A DNA stretch of 64,000 bases from Actinoplanes lutulentus (GTDB lineage Bacteria; Actinomycetota; Actinomycetes; Mycobacteriales; Micromonosporaceae): contig NZ_QLMJ01000013.1 of assembly GCF_003259845.1 (NCBI RefSeq), positions 186,001 through 250,000 of the forward strand. Reading direction: 5' to 3'. Below are positions 33,324-41,528 of this stretch, one piece after another. Every line of letters begins with the position of its first letter. Position 1 is the stretch's first letter. The notes beneath the pieces are model-generated. The model searched no databases and was not told the origin of the DNA. It worked only from the letters and a program-made list of their open reading frames with translations. The translations under genes were made by a program, and so were the position numbers.

Positions 33324-34184
33324 GTGCCCGAGGGACATACGATTCACCGCCTCGCCATGCGCCACCGCGAGCTCTTCGCCGGCGGCCCGGTCGAGGTGAG
33401 CAGCCCGCAGGGACGGTTCGCCGCGGGCGCCGCGCTGGTCGGCGGTCAGTTGCTGCGCGACACCGAGGCGTACGGCAAACATCTGCTGCACCACTACGAG
33501 GACGGCCGCACCGTCCACGTTCACCTCGGGCTCTACGGCAAGTTCGCCGACGGTGAGCTGCCCGCGCCGGAACCGATCGGCCAGGTCCGGATGCGAATGA
33601 TCGGTTCCGGTCATTTCCTGGACCTGCGTGGCCCGACAGCCTGTGAAGTCCTGGACCCGGGCGGCGTCGACGCGCTCAAGGCCCGGCTCGGCGCCGACCC
33701 GCTGCGTGACGACGCGGATCCATCCGTCGCCTTCCGGAGGGTGCGGAGCAGCACCAAGCCGCTCTTCGCGCTCCTGCTCGACCAGTCCATCGTGGCGGGC
33801 TGTGGGCTGATCTACGCCAACGAGGTGCTCTTCCGGGCCGGGCTGTCGCCGCAGACCCCGGGCACCGCGATCGACCAGGCCCGCTGGACGGCGATCTGGG
33901 ACGACCTGCGGGCGCTGATGAAAGAGGGCGTGGCACGCGGCCGGATCGACACCGTGCACACCGAGCACACCCCCGAGGCGATGCGGCGGGCGCCGCGCGT
34001 CGACCGGCACGGCGGCGAGGTGTACGTGTACCGCCGCCCCGGTCAGCCGTGCCTGGTCTGCGGCACCGAGGTGGCCCGCGGCCCGCTGGCCGGGCGCAAC
34101 CTTTACTGGTGCCCGTCCTGCCAGCCGGAGGTCGCCCGTCCGGCCGGCAGGAAGCGCGAGGTCAGGGTGTCGCCGAAGGCGTGA
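33324..34184 (+). CDS. Fpg/Nei-family DNA glycosylase (endonuclease VIII type)
   Basis: A 286-residue base-excision repair enzyme that removes oxidised bases. The N terminus MPEGHTIHRLA carries the catalytic Pro2-Glu3, with Pro2 needing removal of Met1. The helix-two-turn-helix region is around GCGLIYANEVLFRAGL with the conserved Lys/Asn. The C-terminal zinc finger has four cysteines: CLVCGTEVARGPLAGRNLYWCPSC. The His in GHTIH rather than GP-E is a Nei2-type actinobacterial feature. GTG start divergent from clpP. Its 3' end overlaps the convergent deacetylase gene by 23 bases. Confidence 0.92.
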   Translation: MPEGHTIHRLAMRHRELFAGGPVEVSSPQGRFAAGAALVGGQLLRDTEAYGKHLLHHYEDGRTVHVHLGLYGKFADGELPAPEPIGQVRMRMIGSGHFLDLRGPTACEVLDPGGVDALKARLGADPLRDDADPSVAFRRVRSSTKPLFALLLDQSIVAGCGLIYANEVLFRAGLSPQTPGTAIDQARWTAIWDDLRALMKEGVARGRIDTVHTEHTPEAMRRAPRVDRHGGEVYVYRRPGQPCLVCGTEVARGPLAGRNLYWCPSCQPEVARPAGRKREVRVSPKA

Positions 34185-35670
34185 CCGCCGCGGCCGCCAC
34201 ACCGTCGTCAGTGGCGGTGGCCGTCGTCGACGCCGACGGAGCCGGGGTGGCCGTCGCCGGCGCGCTGGGCGTGGCCGGTGCCGACGTGGCCGGAGCGGTG
34301 CTCGGCGTGGCCGAGGCCGGCGTGGTCGGCGCGGGGTCCTGACCCGGCACACCGAGGGCGAAGTTCGCCGCCAGCCAGGGCATCAGCTGGTGGTACGCCT
34401 CAGTCGTGGCCGGCTGGTTGAAGTCGTGCGACAGGATGATCGATCCCGGTCGCGTCTTCGTCTTGACCTCGGCGACCACGCGCTTCACGTGGTCGGCGTC
34501 GGACTCGCCTTCCGGGTGGTACCAGTCGCGCGGGTCGACGTGCCAGTAGAGCGACGTCATGGCGTCCGCGCCGGCGACCCGGACGAGCCGCACGGTGAAG
34601 TTGCCGCCCGGCGCGCGGAAGTACGGGATCTGCGCGCCCGGAACAGCGGCCCGGATCGCCGCGTTGGTCCGCTCCAGATCGGCGCGGATCTCGTCGGGCT
34701 TCTTCTTCCCGATCTTCAGATCGTGGTTCCAGGTGTGGTTGCAGAGCACGTGCCCGGCCTGCGCGATCTGCTTGACCAGATCGGGGTGCTTGGCAGCCTG
34801 CTCGCCGACCAGGCAGAAGACCGCCTTGACCTGGTACTGCGCCAGGATGCCGAGGATCTTGGGGGTCTCGACCGGGTCGGGGCCGTCGTCGAAGGTCAGC
34901 GTCACGGTCCGGGAACCGGTGGTGATCAGCGAGTTCGCCGGTCCGTCACCCTTGGGCAGGTTCAGCCCGGCCGGGCGTGCCTCGGTGGTCGGCTTGGCCT
35001 CGGTGGTGGGCGGCGCCGGCGGCTCGGTGGTCTCCACGGTCTCCGGCTTGGTCCAGGTGACGGCCGGGGCGGCGGCATCGGTCTCGTCGGGCGCCGGTTT
35101 CGCGCTGGTGACCCGGGACGCGACGGCCTGGGCCGCCACGTTCATCACGCTGGTCGGGTTGCCGCCCTGCTGCGGGATGGTCGGCACCGCGGCGAGCAGC
35201 ACCCCGGCGATGACCAGGGTGCCCAGCAGGAGCTGTGGCTTGTTCCGCGCGACCCGCATCCAGTCCTCGAACGAGACCCCGCCGCTGCCGGGGGCGCGGT
35301 GGTTGCCGGTGCGACCGGCCGAGGCCTCAGGGGTACGCGCGGGGAGCGAATGCCGGGCAGCACGTGGCTGATTGCCGCGGGTGATGCCGACGATCGTGGA
35401 GGAGATGGCGGTCCGGGAGGAGCTCGCGCTCTTGGAGGAGCTCGCGCTCCTGGCGGAACTCGCGCTCCTGGAGGCGCTGTAGGACGCGTTCGCGCCGGCA
35501 CGGTGACGTGCCGACCGGGCGGCGGCGGCCGCGGCAGCGGCGGCGGACATGTCGGCGGCGGGCTGGGCCGGAACGTTCTCAGCAGGCTTGTCCGGCCTGC
35601 GGTGCCGCCCGACCGACGCGCCGTCCACACCGGAAGTCGGTGCCGGCGGACGAGGGTTGTGCGGAAGCAT
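34162..35670 (-). CDS. Membrane-anchored polysaccharide deacetylase
   Basis: A 502-residue protein with a CE4 deacetylase domain (about 245-445). LTFDDGPDPVETP holds the first Asp pair, CNHTWNHD the metal-binding HxxxH, and YFRAPGGNF and ILSHDF the later motifs. The N-terminal 140 residues are low-complexity, Ala-rich and then Ser/Arg/Lys-rich (SASSARSASSSKSASS), followed by a membrane helix (about 149-168, LLLGTLVIAGVLLAAVPTIP) and a Thr/Glu-rich linker; the C-terminal tail is Ala/Thr/Pro-rich. It would act on peptidoglycan or another N-acetylated glycan outside the membrane. Start at ATG 35668-35670 is not strongly supported by a ribosome site. Confidence 0.88.
   Translation of the reverse strand: MLPHNPRPPAPTSGVDGASVGRHRRPDKPAENVPAQPAADMSAAAAAAAAARSARHRAGANASYSASRSASSARSASSSKSASSSRTAISSTIVGITRGNQPRAARHSLPARTPEASAGRTGNHRAPGSGGVSFEDWMRVARNKPQLLLGTLVIAGVLLAAVPTIPQQGGNPTSVMNVAAQAVASRVTSAKPAPDETDAAAPAVTWTKPETVETTEPPAPPTTEAKPTTEARPAGLNLPKGDGPANSLITTGSRTVTLTFDDGPDPVETPKILGILAQYQVKAVFCLVGEQAAKHPDLVKQIAQAGHVLCNHTWNHDLKIGKKKPDEIRADLERTNAAIRAAVPGAQIPYFRAPGGNFTVRLVRVAGADAMTSLYWHVDPRDWYHPEGESDADHVKRVVAEVKTKTRPGSIILSHDFNQPATTEAYHQLMPWLAANFALGVPGQDPAPTTPASATPSTAPATSAPATPSAPATATPAPSASTTATATDDGVAAAAVTPSATP
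35417..35470. repeat. 18-bp tandem repeat inside the deacetylase gene
   Basis: Three near-identical 18-bp units (35417-35434, 35435-35452, 35453-35470) with core AGCTCGCGCTC encode the Ser/Ala/Arg/Lys-rich cytosolic segment. Being a multiple of three, they can vary in copy number without breaking the frame. Confidence 0.75.
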
Positions 35671-35728
35671 TGGTCATGCCTACCGTGCGGCATGATCGAA
35701 CGCGATACCGAATCGGTCATCCTGCAAG

Positions 35729-35762
35729 CACGTACGGTGATGTCTCCTGGTCACCGTACGTG
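35729..35762 (-). terminator. Hairpin downstream of the YbdK-type ligase gene
   Basis: CACGTACGGTGA (35729-35740) pairs perfectly with 35751-35762 around a ten-base loop, 47 bases after the stop on the minus strand. Confidence 0.7.
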
Positions 35763-35808
35763 ATTACGCTCTGCAACATCCGTACTGATGGGGTCTGATC
35801 CTTGTCGG

Positions 35809-36981
35809 TCAGCCCAAATCGGTTCCGGCCCCGCGGGTAAGGCGGGCCAGCTCGTCGACGACATCAGCCACCGAAGCGCCCCGGGCGAGCATCGCCCGCT
35901 GACGTGCGGCGCCGGTCCCCTCGGCCCGCAGCCGTCCCATCAGGACCGTCGCGGTCTCCAGGTCGCCGTGCCGTTCCAGCTCCGGCCGCACGTAGTCGAA
36001 GAGCTGCCGCATCAGCTTCCAGGCCGGCCGGGGCTCCCGGGTCGCCATGTCGATGTTGACGCCTTCCAGGCCGTCGTGCGCGGCACGCCAGTGCGCCGCC
36101 ATCAGCAGCGGGTGCGGCACGTCCGGCGCCTCGACGCCGTCACGGACCTCACGCAGCAGGGTGGCGACCAGCGCCCGGGTCAGCGCGGTGAGCAGCATCG
36201 CGTCGTCGAGGGTCGGGGTGACGTCGCCCATCCGGATCTCGACGGTCGGGTAACTGGCGGAGAGGCGGGCGTACCAGTAGAGCATCCCCTCGTCGAGCAT
36301 CGCTCCGCTCGCCTCGAGGTCGCTGATCAGCGTCAGGTAGTGCTCATGCGAGTGCAGGTACGGCGCAGGGCCGACGGTGGGCCAGCGCTCCCACATCATC
36401 GAGCGCCAGCTCGCGTACCCGGTCTCGCGTCCCGCGAAGAGCGGGGAGTTGGCGGTGGCGGCCTGCAGCACGGGCAGCCAGGGCCGCAGGTGGTTGAGAA
36501 TCCGCACACCGGTCTCCGGGTCAGGGATGCTCACGTGCACGTGGGTCCCGCACATGCCCTGGCCGGGGGAGAGGTCGCCGAATCGCTCGCGCATCAGGTG
36601 GTACCGCGGGTTGTCGACGAGCCGCATGTTCGGCCCGGCGGCCGGTCCGGTGCCCACCGCGACGAGCCGGGCGCCGGCCCGCTCGGCGGCGGCCGCGACC
36701 CCGGTACGCAGCCGTTCCATGGCCGCGCGCAGGTCGGCGAGGTCGAGCCGGGGCGGGCTGGCCACCTCGATCTGGCTGCGGTAGTACTCGTGCTGGACGC
36801 TGCCCCTCAGGTCGTCCGGAAGCTCGGCGAAGACCTCTTCGACCAGTTCGACGGCGCGTGGTTCGACCGCGTCGGCGAGAAGGTATTCCTCCTCGATGCC
36901 GAGGGTCAGCAGGTCCTGGCGATCAGCTTCGGCGGCGATCTCCGCGGGAAGAACGGTGCTGCCCTCAGTGGCGGTGTCCAT
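35809..36981 (-). CDS. Carboxylate-amine ligase (glutamate-cysteine ligase 2 / YbdK family)
   Basis: A 390-residue ATP-dependent ligase of the GCS2 family, which joins glutamate to cysteine or another amine through a gamma-glutamyl bond. LTLGIEEEYLLAD is the family N-terminal signature, FEVEIASPP-like QIEVASPPRLDL the substrate region, and GMCGTHVHVSIPD plus ASYPTVEIRMGDV hold metal-binding residues. Length is normal. Actinomycete relatives include EgtA (ergothioneine route), but flanking egt genes are absent, so the general name is safer. Ends in a terminator-like hairpin. Confidence 0.9.
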   Translation of the reverse strand: MDTATEGSTVLPAEIAAEADRQDLLTLGIEEEYLLADAVEPRAVELVEEVFAELPDDLRGSVQHEYYRSQIEVASPPRLDLADLRAAMERLRTGVAAAAERAGARLVAVGTGPAAGPNMRLVDNPRYHLMRERFGDLSPGQGMCGTHVHVSIPDPETGVRILNHLRPWLPVLQAATANSPLFAGRETGYASWRSMMWERWPTVGPAPYLHSHEHYLTLISDLEASGAMLDEGMLYWYARLSASYPTVEIRMGDVTPTLDDAMLLTALTRALVATLLREVRDGVEAPDVPHPLLMAAHWRAAHDGLEGVNIDMATREPRPAWKLMRQLFDYVRPELERHGDLETATVLMGRLRAEGTGAARQRAMLARGASVADVVDELARLTRGAGTDLG

Positions 36982-37046
36982 GCGCGATCGAATACCCGAG
37001 GGGTTTTCCCCGGAAACCGCTGCTCAGATATAGGCAAACGTCCATA

Positions 37047-37092
37047 TTGACAGGCCTTGAAACACGCGTGAAACTTTTGTGAGAGCGCTCTC
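37047..37092 (+). promoter_or_regulatory. Promoter and LacI-type operator of the GH16 gene
   Basis: TTGACA at 37047-37052 is a good -35; AAACTT 18 bases later (37071-37076) is a weak -10. The perfect 12-bp palindrome GAGAGCGCTCTC (37081-37092) overlaps the expected transcription start. It resembles the CebR-type operators (GGGAGCGCTCCC core) that repress cellulose and glucan utilisation genes, so sugar-induced expression is likely. Confidence 0.6.
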
Positions 37093-37117
37093 TACTCCCC
37101 TGAAAGGGCGTGCCTTC

Positions 37118-38473
37118 ATGAGATCTCCCCGTCGAACGATGCGGTGGTTCGCCGCCGCCGCTCTCACTGTTGTCGCCTCGGTCGCCGCGGTGACCAGCGC
37201 CGATGCCGCCGTCCCCCCGAACCCCTCCGGCATGTCGCTGGTCTTCAGCGACGACTTCACCGGGGCCTCCGGCACCGGCCTCAACCGCTCCAACTGGCTC
37301 TACTCCACCGGCACCGGATACCCCGGCGGCGCCGCGAACTGGGGTACCGGCGAGATCGAGACGATGACCGACTCGACCGCGAACGTCTACCAGGACGGTG
37401 GCGGCAATCTGGTGATCAAGCCGCTCCGCGACTCGGCCGGCCGGTGGACGTCGGGCCGGGTCGAGACGCAGCGCACCGACTTCGCGGCGCCGGCCGGTGG
37501 CAAGGTGCGTATCGAGGCCCGCATCCAGCAACCGAACGTGACCGGTGCGGCAGCGGCCGGTTACTGGCCGGCGTTCTGGGCGCTGGGTGACGCCGCGCGG
37601 CCGGTCGGCGCGACGAACTGGCCGGGCATCGGCGAGTGGGACATCATGGAGAACATCAACGGGCGTCCCAGCGTCTTCGCCGCCCTGCACTGCGGCACCA
37701 ACCCGGGCGGGCCGTGCAACGAGACCACCGGTCTGGGCAGTGGTGAGCGGGCCTGCAACGGCTGCCTCACCAGCTTCCACACCTACGCGCTGGAGTACGA
37801 CCGCAGCACCTCGCCCGAGCAACTGCGGTGGTACCTCGACGGCGTCAACTACTTCACCCTGAACTCGACCGTCGTCGACGCCACCACCTGGAACAACGCC
37901 ACGAAGCACGGCTTCTTCGTGATCCTCAACGTGGCGATCGGCGGCGGCTTCCCGGCGGCCTTCGGCGGCGGCCCCACCGCGCAGACCCAGCCGGGTGTGC
38001 CGATGCTGGTCGACTATGTCGCTGTCTGGCAATCAGCCGGTGGCACGTCGCCGACCACTCCCACCGGCCGTGACGCTTTCTCCCGCATCGAGGCCGAGTC
38101 CTACAACGCGGCGTCCGGCGTCCAGGTCGAGACCTGCTCCGAGGGCGGCCAGGACGTCGGATACATCGCGGGCGGCGACTGGCTTCAGTTCAACAACGTC
38201 AACTTCGGTACGGGCGGAGCAAGGGACTTCGTGGCCCGGGTGGCGTCCGGCGCGGCCGGCGGGGTCAGCGGCCTCGTGGAGGTGCGGCTGGACAGCCGGA
38301 GCAACGCGCCGATCGGCAGTTTCGCGCTCGGTGGCACCGGCGGCTGGCAGACCTGGCAGTCGATACCGGGCAACGTGTCCACCGTGACCGGTTCGCACAC
38401 GGTGTTCCTCACCTTCAGCAGCGGACAGCCCGCCGACTTCGTGAACGTCAACTGGATCCAGTTCCGCCGGTAA
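37118..38473 (+). CDS. Secreted GH16 glucanase with a C-terminal carbohydrate-binding module
   Basis: A 451-residue exported enzyme. The Arg-rich start and the hydrophobic stretch WFAAAALTVVASVAAVTSADA form a signal peptide cut near residue 28. The GH16 domain runs about 35-305 with the catalytic GEWDIMENI (Glu173 nucleophile, Asp175, Glu178 acid/base), which fits laminarin-type beta-1,3-glucan hydrolysis. A short Ser/Thr linker precedes a CBM6-like module (about 325-451: FSRIEAESYNAASGVQ to DFVNVNWIQFRR). Start ATG 37118 is chosen because the upstream GTG falls inside the operator. Confidence 0.93.
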   Translation: MRSPRRTMRWFAAAALTVVASVAAVTSADAAVPPNPSGMSLVFSDDFTGASGTGLNRSNWLYSTGTGYPGGAANWGTGEIETMTDSTANVYQDGGGNLVIKPLRDSAGRWTSGRVETQRTDFAAPAGGKVRIEARIQQPNVTGAAAAGYWPAFWALGDAARPVGATNWPGIGEWDIMENINGRPSVFAALHCGTNPGGPCNETTGLGSGERACNGCLTSFHTYALEYDRSTSPEQLRWYLDGVNYFTLNSTVVDATTWNNATKHGFFVILNVAIGGGFPAAFGGGPTAQTQPGVPMLVDYVAVWQSAGGTSPTTPTGRDAFSRIEAESYNAASGVQVETCSEGGQDVGYIAGGDWLQFNNVNFGTGGARDFVARVASGAAGGVSGLVEVRLDSRSNAPIGSFALGGTGGWQTWQSIPGNVSTVTGSHTVFLTFSSGQPADFVNVNWIQFRR

Positions 38474-38496
38474 TTCTCTTCACCCTCTTTACTTTT

Positions 38497-38508
38497 ACTG
38501 TTAACAGT
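38497..38508 (+). promoter_or_regulatory. Perfect 12-bp palindrome upstream of the chitinase gene
   Basis: ACTGTTAACAGT, 46 bp before the chitinase ATG, in an AT-rich patch (CTTTACTTTTACTG before, CCTAAAGATTGA after). It does not match the DasR or chitinase direct-repeat consensus that I recall, so the regulator is open. Confidence 0.45.
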
Positions 38509-38553
38509 CCTAAAGATTGATGCATCTCACCAGGTGTGCTCGGAAGGACTGCG

Positions 38554-39840
38554 ATGAAGCGCTCCAGATCGGTAATCCTCGCAACGGTCACGGCGCTCGT
38601 CGCCGGTGGCGCGGCGACCTACTTCACGGGCACCGCCCAGGCCGCGGCGGCCTGTGCCCCGGCGTGGAGCGCGACCGCCGTGTACGTGGGCGGCAACGTG
38701 GCCTCGCAGAATGGCCACAACTACGCGGCCAAGTGGTGGACGCAGAACGAGTCGCCCGCCGTGCGCAGTGGACAGTGGGACGTGTGGGCGGACAACGGGG
38801 TCTGCGGTGGAGGCACGTCGCCGTCGCCGTCGATCTCGCCGTCCACCTCGCCGTCGTCCTCCCCGTCGACGTCTCCGTCGTCTTCCCCGTCGTCCTCCCC
38901 GTCGTCCTCGCCGTCCGCCTCGCAGTCCCCGGGCACCGGCTCGCTGCCGGCGCACTTCCTCACCGGTTACTGGCAGAACTTCGACAACGGCGCGGCGCCG
39001 CTCAAGCTGGCCGACGTCCCCGCGACCTACGACCTCATCGCTGTCGCTTTCGCCGACGCCACCACGACCACCGGCGCGGTCACCTTCAACCTCGACCCGG
39101 GCCTGGCCACGGCGGTCGGCGGTTACACCGACGCGCAGTTCAAGGCGGACATCAACACCCTGCACGCGCGGGGCAAGAAGGTGATCATCTCGGTCGGTGG
39201 TGAGAAGGGCACGGTCGCGGTCAACAGCACCGCCGCCGCCACCGCCTTCGCCGACTCGGTGTACTCACTGATCCAGACGTACGGGTTCGACGGCGTCGAC
39301 ATCGACCTGGAGAACGGGCTCAACCCGACGTACATGGCGAGCGCCCTGCGCAGCCTGCGCGCCAAGGCCGGCAGCAACCTGATCATCACGATGGCGCCGC
39401 AGACCATCGACATGCAGAACGCCCAGTCGTCGTACTTCAAGCTGGCGCTCGACATCAAGGACATCCTGACCGTCGTCTTCACCCAGTACTACAACTCCGG
39501 CGCGATGCTCGGCTGCGACAACAACGCCGCGTACGGCCAGGGCAGCATCAACTTCCTCACCGCGCTCGCCTGCATCCCCCTGCAGAACGGGCTGCGCGCC
39601 GACCAGCTCGCCCTCGGCCTGCCGGCCAGCACCCGGGCGGCAGGCGGCGGTTACGTCGCCCCGTCGGTGGTCAACGCCGCGCTCGACTGCCTCGCCAAGG
39701 GCACGAACTGCGGCACCTTCAAGCCGCCGGCCACGTACCCGGGCATCCGCGGCGCGATGACCTGGTCGATCAACTGGGACGTCACCAACGGCAACGGCTG
39801 GGCCAACACGATCGACCCGCACCTCGCCACCCTCCCCTGA
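38554..39840 (+). CDS. Secreted GH18 chitinase with chitin-binding module
   Basis: A 428-residue exported chitinase. Signal peptide: MKRSRSV then a hydrophobic stretch ending TGTAQA. A CBM5/12-like chitin-binding module (about 33-84, ACAPAWSATAVYVGGN) is joined by a Ser/Pro-rich linker (about 85-130) to the GH18 barrel. FDGVDIDLE carries the DxxDxDxE motif, with catalytic Glu253. MTWSINWD is the conserved last-strand motif. GGAAGGA precedes ATG 38554. It degrades chitin to oligosaccharides outside the cell; neighbouring GH16 suggests fungal-cell-wall scavenging. Confidence 0.95.
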   Translation: MKRSRSVILATVTALVAGGAATYFTGTAQAAAACAPAWSATAVYVGGNVASQNGHNYAAKWWTQNESPAVRSGQWDVWADNGVCGGGTSPSPSISPSTSPSSSPSTSPSSSPSSSPSSSPSASQSPGTGSLPAHFLTGYWQNFDNGAAPLKLADVPATYDLIAVAFADATTTTGAVTFNLDPGLATAVGGYTDAQFKADINTLHARGKKVIISVGGEKGTVAVNSTAAATAFADSVYSLIQTYGFDGVDIDLENGLNPTYMASALRSLRAKAGSNLIITMAPQTIDMQNAQSSYFKLALDIKDILTVVFTQYYNSGAMLGCDNNAAYGQGSINFLTALACIPLQNGLRADQLALGLPASTRAAGGGYVAPSVVNAALDCLAKGTNCGTFKPPATYPGIRGAMTWSINWDVTNGNGWANTIDPHLATLP

Positions 39841-39854
39841 TCAATCCCCTGCGT

Positions 39855-39883
39855 AGCGGCGGTCCGGACCCCGGGCCGCCGCT
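39855..39883 (+). terminator. Terminator of the chitinase gene
   Basis: AGCGGCGGTCCGG (39855-39867) pairs with 39871-39883 over 13 positions with one G-T wobble and a three-base loop, 14 bases after the stop. Confidence 0.85.
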
Positions 39884-40217
39884 TCCCACCATCAAGATCA
39901 AATTCATGTCGCAGCGGGGTGGTGGGTACCGACCGCTGCTCCCGCCGAGGGCGCGGCACCGGTCGCTGGCCGCTGCGCGTCCATCCCGCGACCTGCCACC
40001 GCGCGACCTGCGTAAGCAGTCCCGCTCCTTTTCCTGTCACCCCCGTGCAGAGGCCTACCCGCCGAGACCTAGTGCGTCACCCAGAACCGACGAGACCGGC
40101 AGCCGGACGAGCGGACAGCGTCGATCTTGTTGACTTTCACGGCCCCGTGCCCGCTCAAACTCCTCAAGATCGAGTGGAGCAAACGCGCTGGCGCGTCCAC
40201 CGCGTTCCGCGCGGTGT

Positions 40218-40256
40218 GTGTCGAGTTTGGGTGCGTATCGAACCCGAAATCGACAC
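40218..40256. repeat. Fourth copy of the 39-bp palindrome
   Basis: Starts GTGTCGAGTTTGGGTGCG, three-base centre TAT, and ends CGAACCCGAAATCGACAC; the arms match at 15 of 18 positions. Same length and ends as the three copies at 24.05-24.21 kb. Confidence 0.9.
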
Positions 40257-40414
40257 ACCCGCTCTGGCCCGCGCAACCGTGCGACCCCGCCCACGCTGAA
40301 CCGGGCATCCGTGCGACCCCGTCCACGCGCCCGAGCGTTCGTGGGCCCTCATAGGGCTTCCCGGACTCATTCGCTTGCTGTCGCTCGAACGGCCGAACCG
40401 CAGGTGGCGAGGGA

Positions 40415-41080
40415 TCAGTTGTTGGCGACGCGGTCGTCGTTCGGGGTGGCCGCGCGCCGGCGTTTGCGGATCTTCTTGATCACCCAGGAGCCGATCGCGA
40501 CCGCGAAGAACGCCCAGATCGCGTAGTCGAACCAGTGGCTGTACTTCTCCACGTCCTGCCAGCGGTTGCCGAGCGCGTAACCGGCGCCGACGAAGAGCGC
40601 GTTCCACACCCCGCTGCCGATCGCGGTGAACAGGACGAACTGGCCGACCGGCATCTTGTTCGCCCCGGCCGGGATGGAGACCAGGCTGCGGACCACCGGG
40701 GCGCAGCGTCCGAACAGGACTGCTGCCCGCTCGTGTTTCTCGAACCAGCGGTCGGCCTTGTTCAGATCGTCGAGGTCGACCAGGGGCACCCTGTCCAGCC
40801 AGTGGCGCAGCCGCTCCTCGCCGAGGCCGCGGCCGAGCCAGTAGAGCAGCAGCGCGCCGACGAGCGCGCCGACGGTCGCGGCGATCCAGACCAGCACCAG
40901 GTTGACCCGGCCGGCGCTGGCCAGGTAACCCGCCATCGAGAGGACGATCTCGCTGGGGATCGGCGGGATCAGGTTCTCCAGCGCGACCAGCAGGCCGACG
41001 CCCAGCTCACCGGCTGAATCGATCACCGAGGCCACCCAGCCGGTCAGCCCGCTGAGGTTGCCCAGATCGGCTTCAGCCAT
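40415..41080 (-). CDS. DedA-family membrane protein
   Basis: A 221-residue polytopic inner-membrane protein of the DedA/SNARE-associated family (VTT fold). LENLIPPIPSEIVLSMAGYLAS is the re-entrant-loop signature with the E-P-P-I-P-E type motif, and GRCAPVVRSLVSIPAGANKM the second signature with an essential Arg. Members act as lipid flippase-type transporters, e.g. of undecaprenyl phosphate or phospholipids. The tail is Arg/Lys-rich (KKIRKRRR). No partner in operon; the ATG follows GGAGG. Confidence 0.92.
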   Translation of the reverse strand: MAEADLGNLSGLTGWVASVIDSAGELGVGLLVALENLIPPIPSEIVLSMAGYLASAGRVNLVLVWIAATVGALVGALLLYWLGRGLGEERLRHWLDRVPLVDLDDLNKADRWFEKHERAAVLFGRCAPVVRSLVSIPAGANKMPVGQFVLFTAIGSGVWNALFVGAGYALGNRWQDVEKYSHWFDYAIWAFFAVAIGSWVIKKIRKRRRAATPNDDRVANN

Positions 41081-41153
41081 GTGCGCTCCTCCTGAGAAAG
41101 ATTCGGTGCTGGTGAGTTACCCGCCAACCAGCGTACGAAGCCTGTGGCGAATG

Positions 41154-41168
41154 TACCGATGATCGGTA
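41154..41168 (+). promoter_or_regulatory. PadR operator candidate
   Basis: TACCGAT, one centre base, ATCGGTA: a perfect 15-bp palindrome 12 bp before the padR-type ATG. Such palindromes (ATGT-n-ACAT or similar) are usual autoregulatory sites of PadR proteins. Confidence 0.6.
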
Positions 41169-41180
41169 TATGCTTCCGAC

Positions 41181-41528
41181 ATGACCAACGCGCCGATGCG
41201 AGAGCCGACATTCCTGGTGCTCACCGCCCTCGCTGAGGAGCCTCGACACGGTTATGCCGTGATCGAGGACGTGTCCGCGATGACCAGCGGGCGCGTGCGG
41301 CTGCGCGCCGGCACGCTCTACGCCGCGCTCGACCGCCTCCGCGAGGAGGGCCTCATCGAGGTCGACCGGGAGGAGATCGTCCAGTCCCGGCTGCGGCGTT
41401 ACTACCGTCTTTCCGCGGCCGGCGAGCGGAGCCTCTCCATCGAGACCGCCCGCCTGCGTGAGCAGGCCGCCATCGCCGACCGCCGGCTGCGTGCCCGCCG
41501 CGCCGACCTCGGGGGAGCCACCGCATGA
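41181..41528 (+). CDS. PadR-family transcriptional regulator
   Basis: A 115-residue winged-helix repressor. TFLVLTALAEEPRHGYAVIEDV, then LRAGTLYAALDRLREEGLIEV, then RRYYRLSAAGE is the complete PadR signature; the C-terminal helices (about 75-115) provide dimerisation. The ATG overlaps no earlier gene. The stop overlaps the next gene's ATG by four bases, so it is translationally coupled to the two membrane proteins. It presumably represses this three-gene operon through the palindrome just upstream; the ligand is unknown. Confidence 0.93.
   Translation: MTNAPMREPTFLVLTALAEEPRHGYAVIEDVSAMTSGRVRLRAGTLYAALDRLREEGLIEVDREEIVQSRLRRYYRLSAAGERSLSIETARLREQAAIADRRLRARRADLGGATA

Larger units (their letters stand above)
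39841..40414. other. 574-bp gene-free region with repeats and a terminator
   Basis: Nothing convincingly coding. It contains the chitinase terminator hairpin (39855-39883), the fourth 39-bp palindrome (40218-40256), a 20-bp direct repeat (40277-40296 and 40309-40328, one difference) and a 9-bp inverted repeat, TCGATCTTG at 40121-40129 with 40165-40173. Like the region at 23.9 kb, it is a repeat-bearing gap between convergent units. Confidence 0.75.

Noticed and set aside
39919..40299. Open frame of 126 codons in the gap after the chitinase gene
   Set aside because: Crosses terminator and repeat elements; no start signals or family resemblance.
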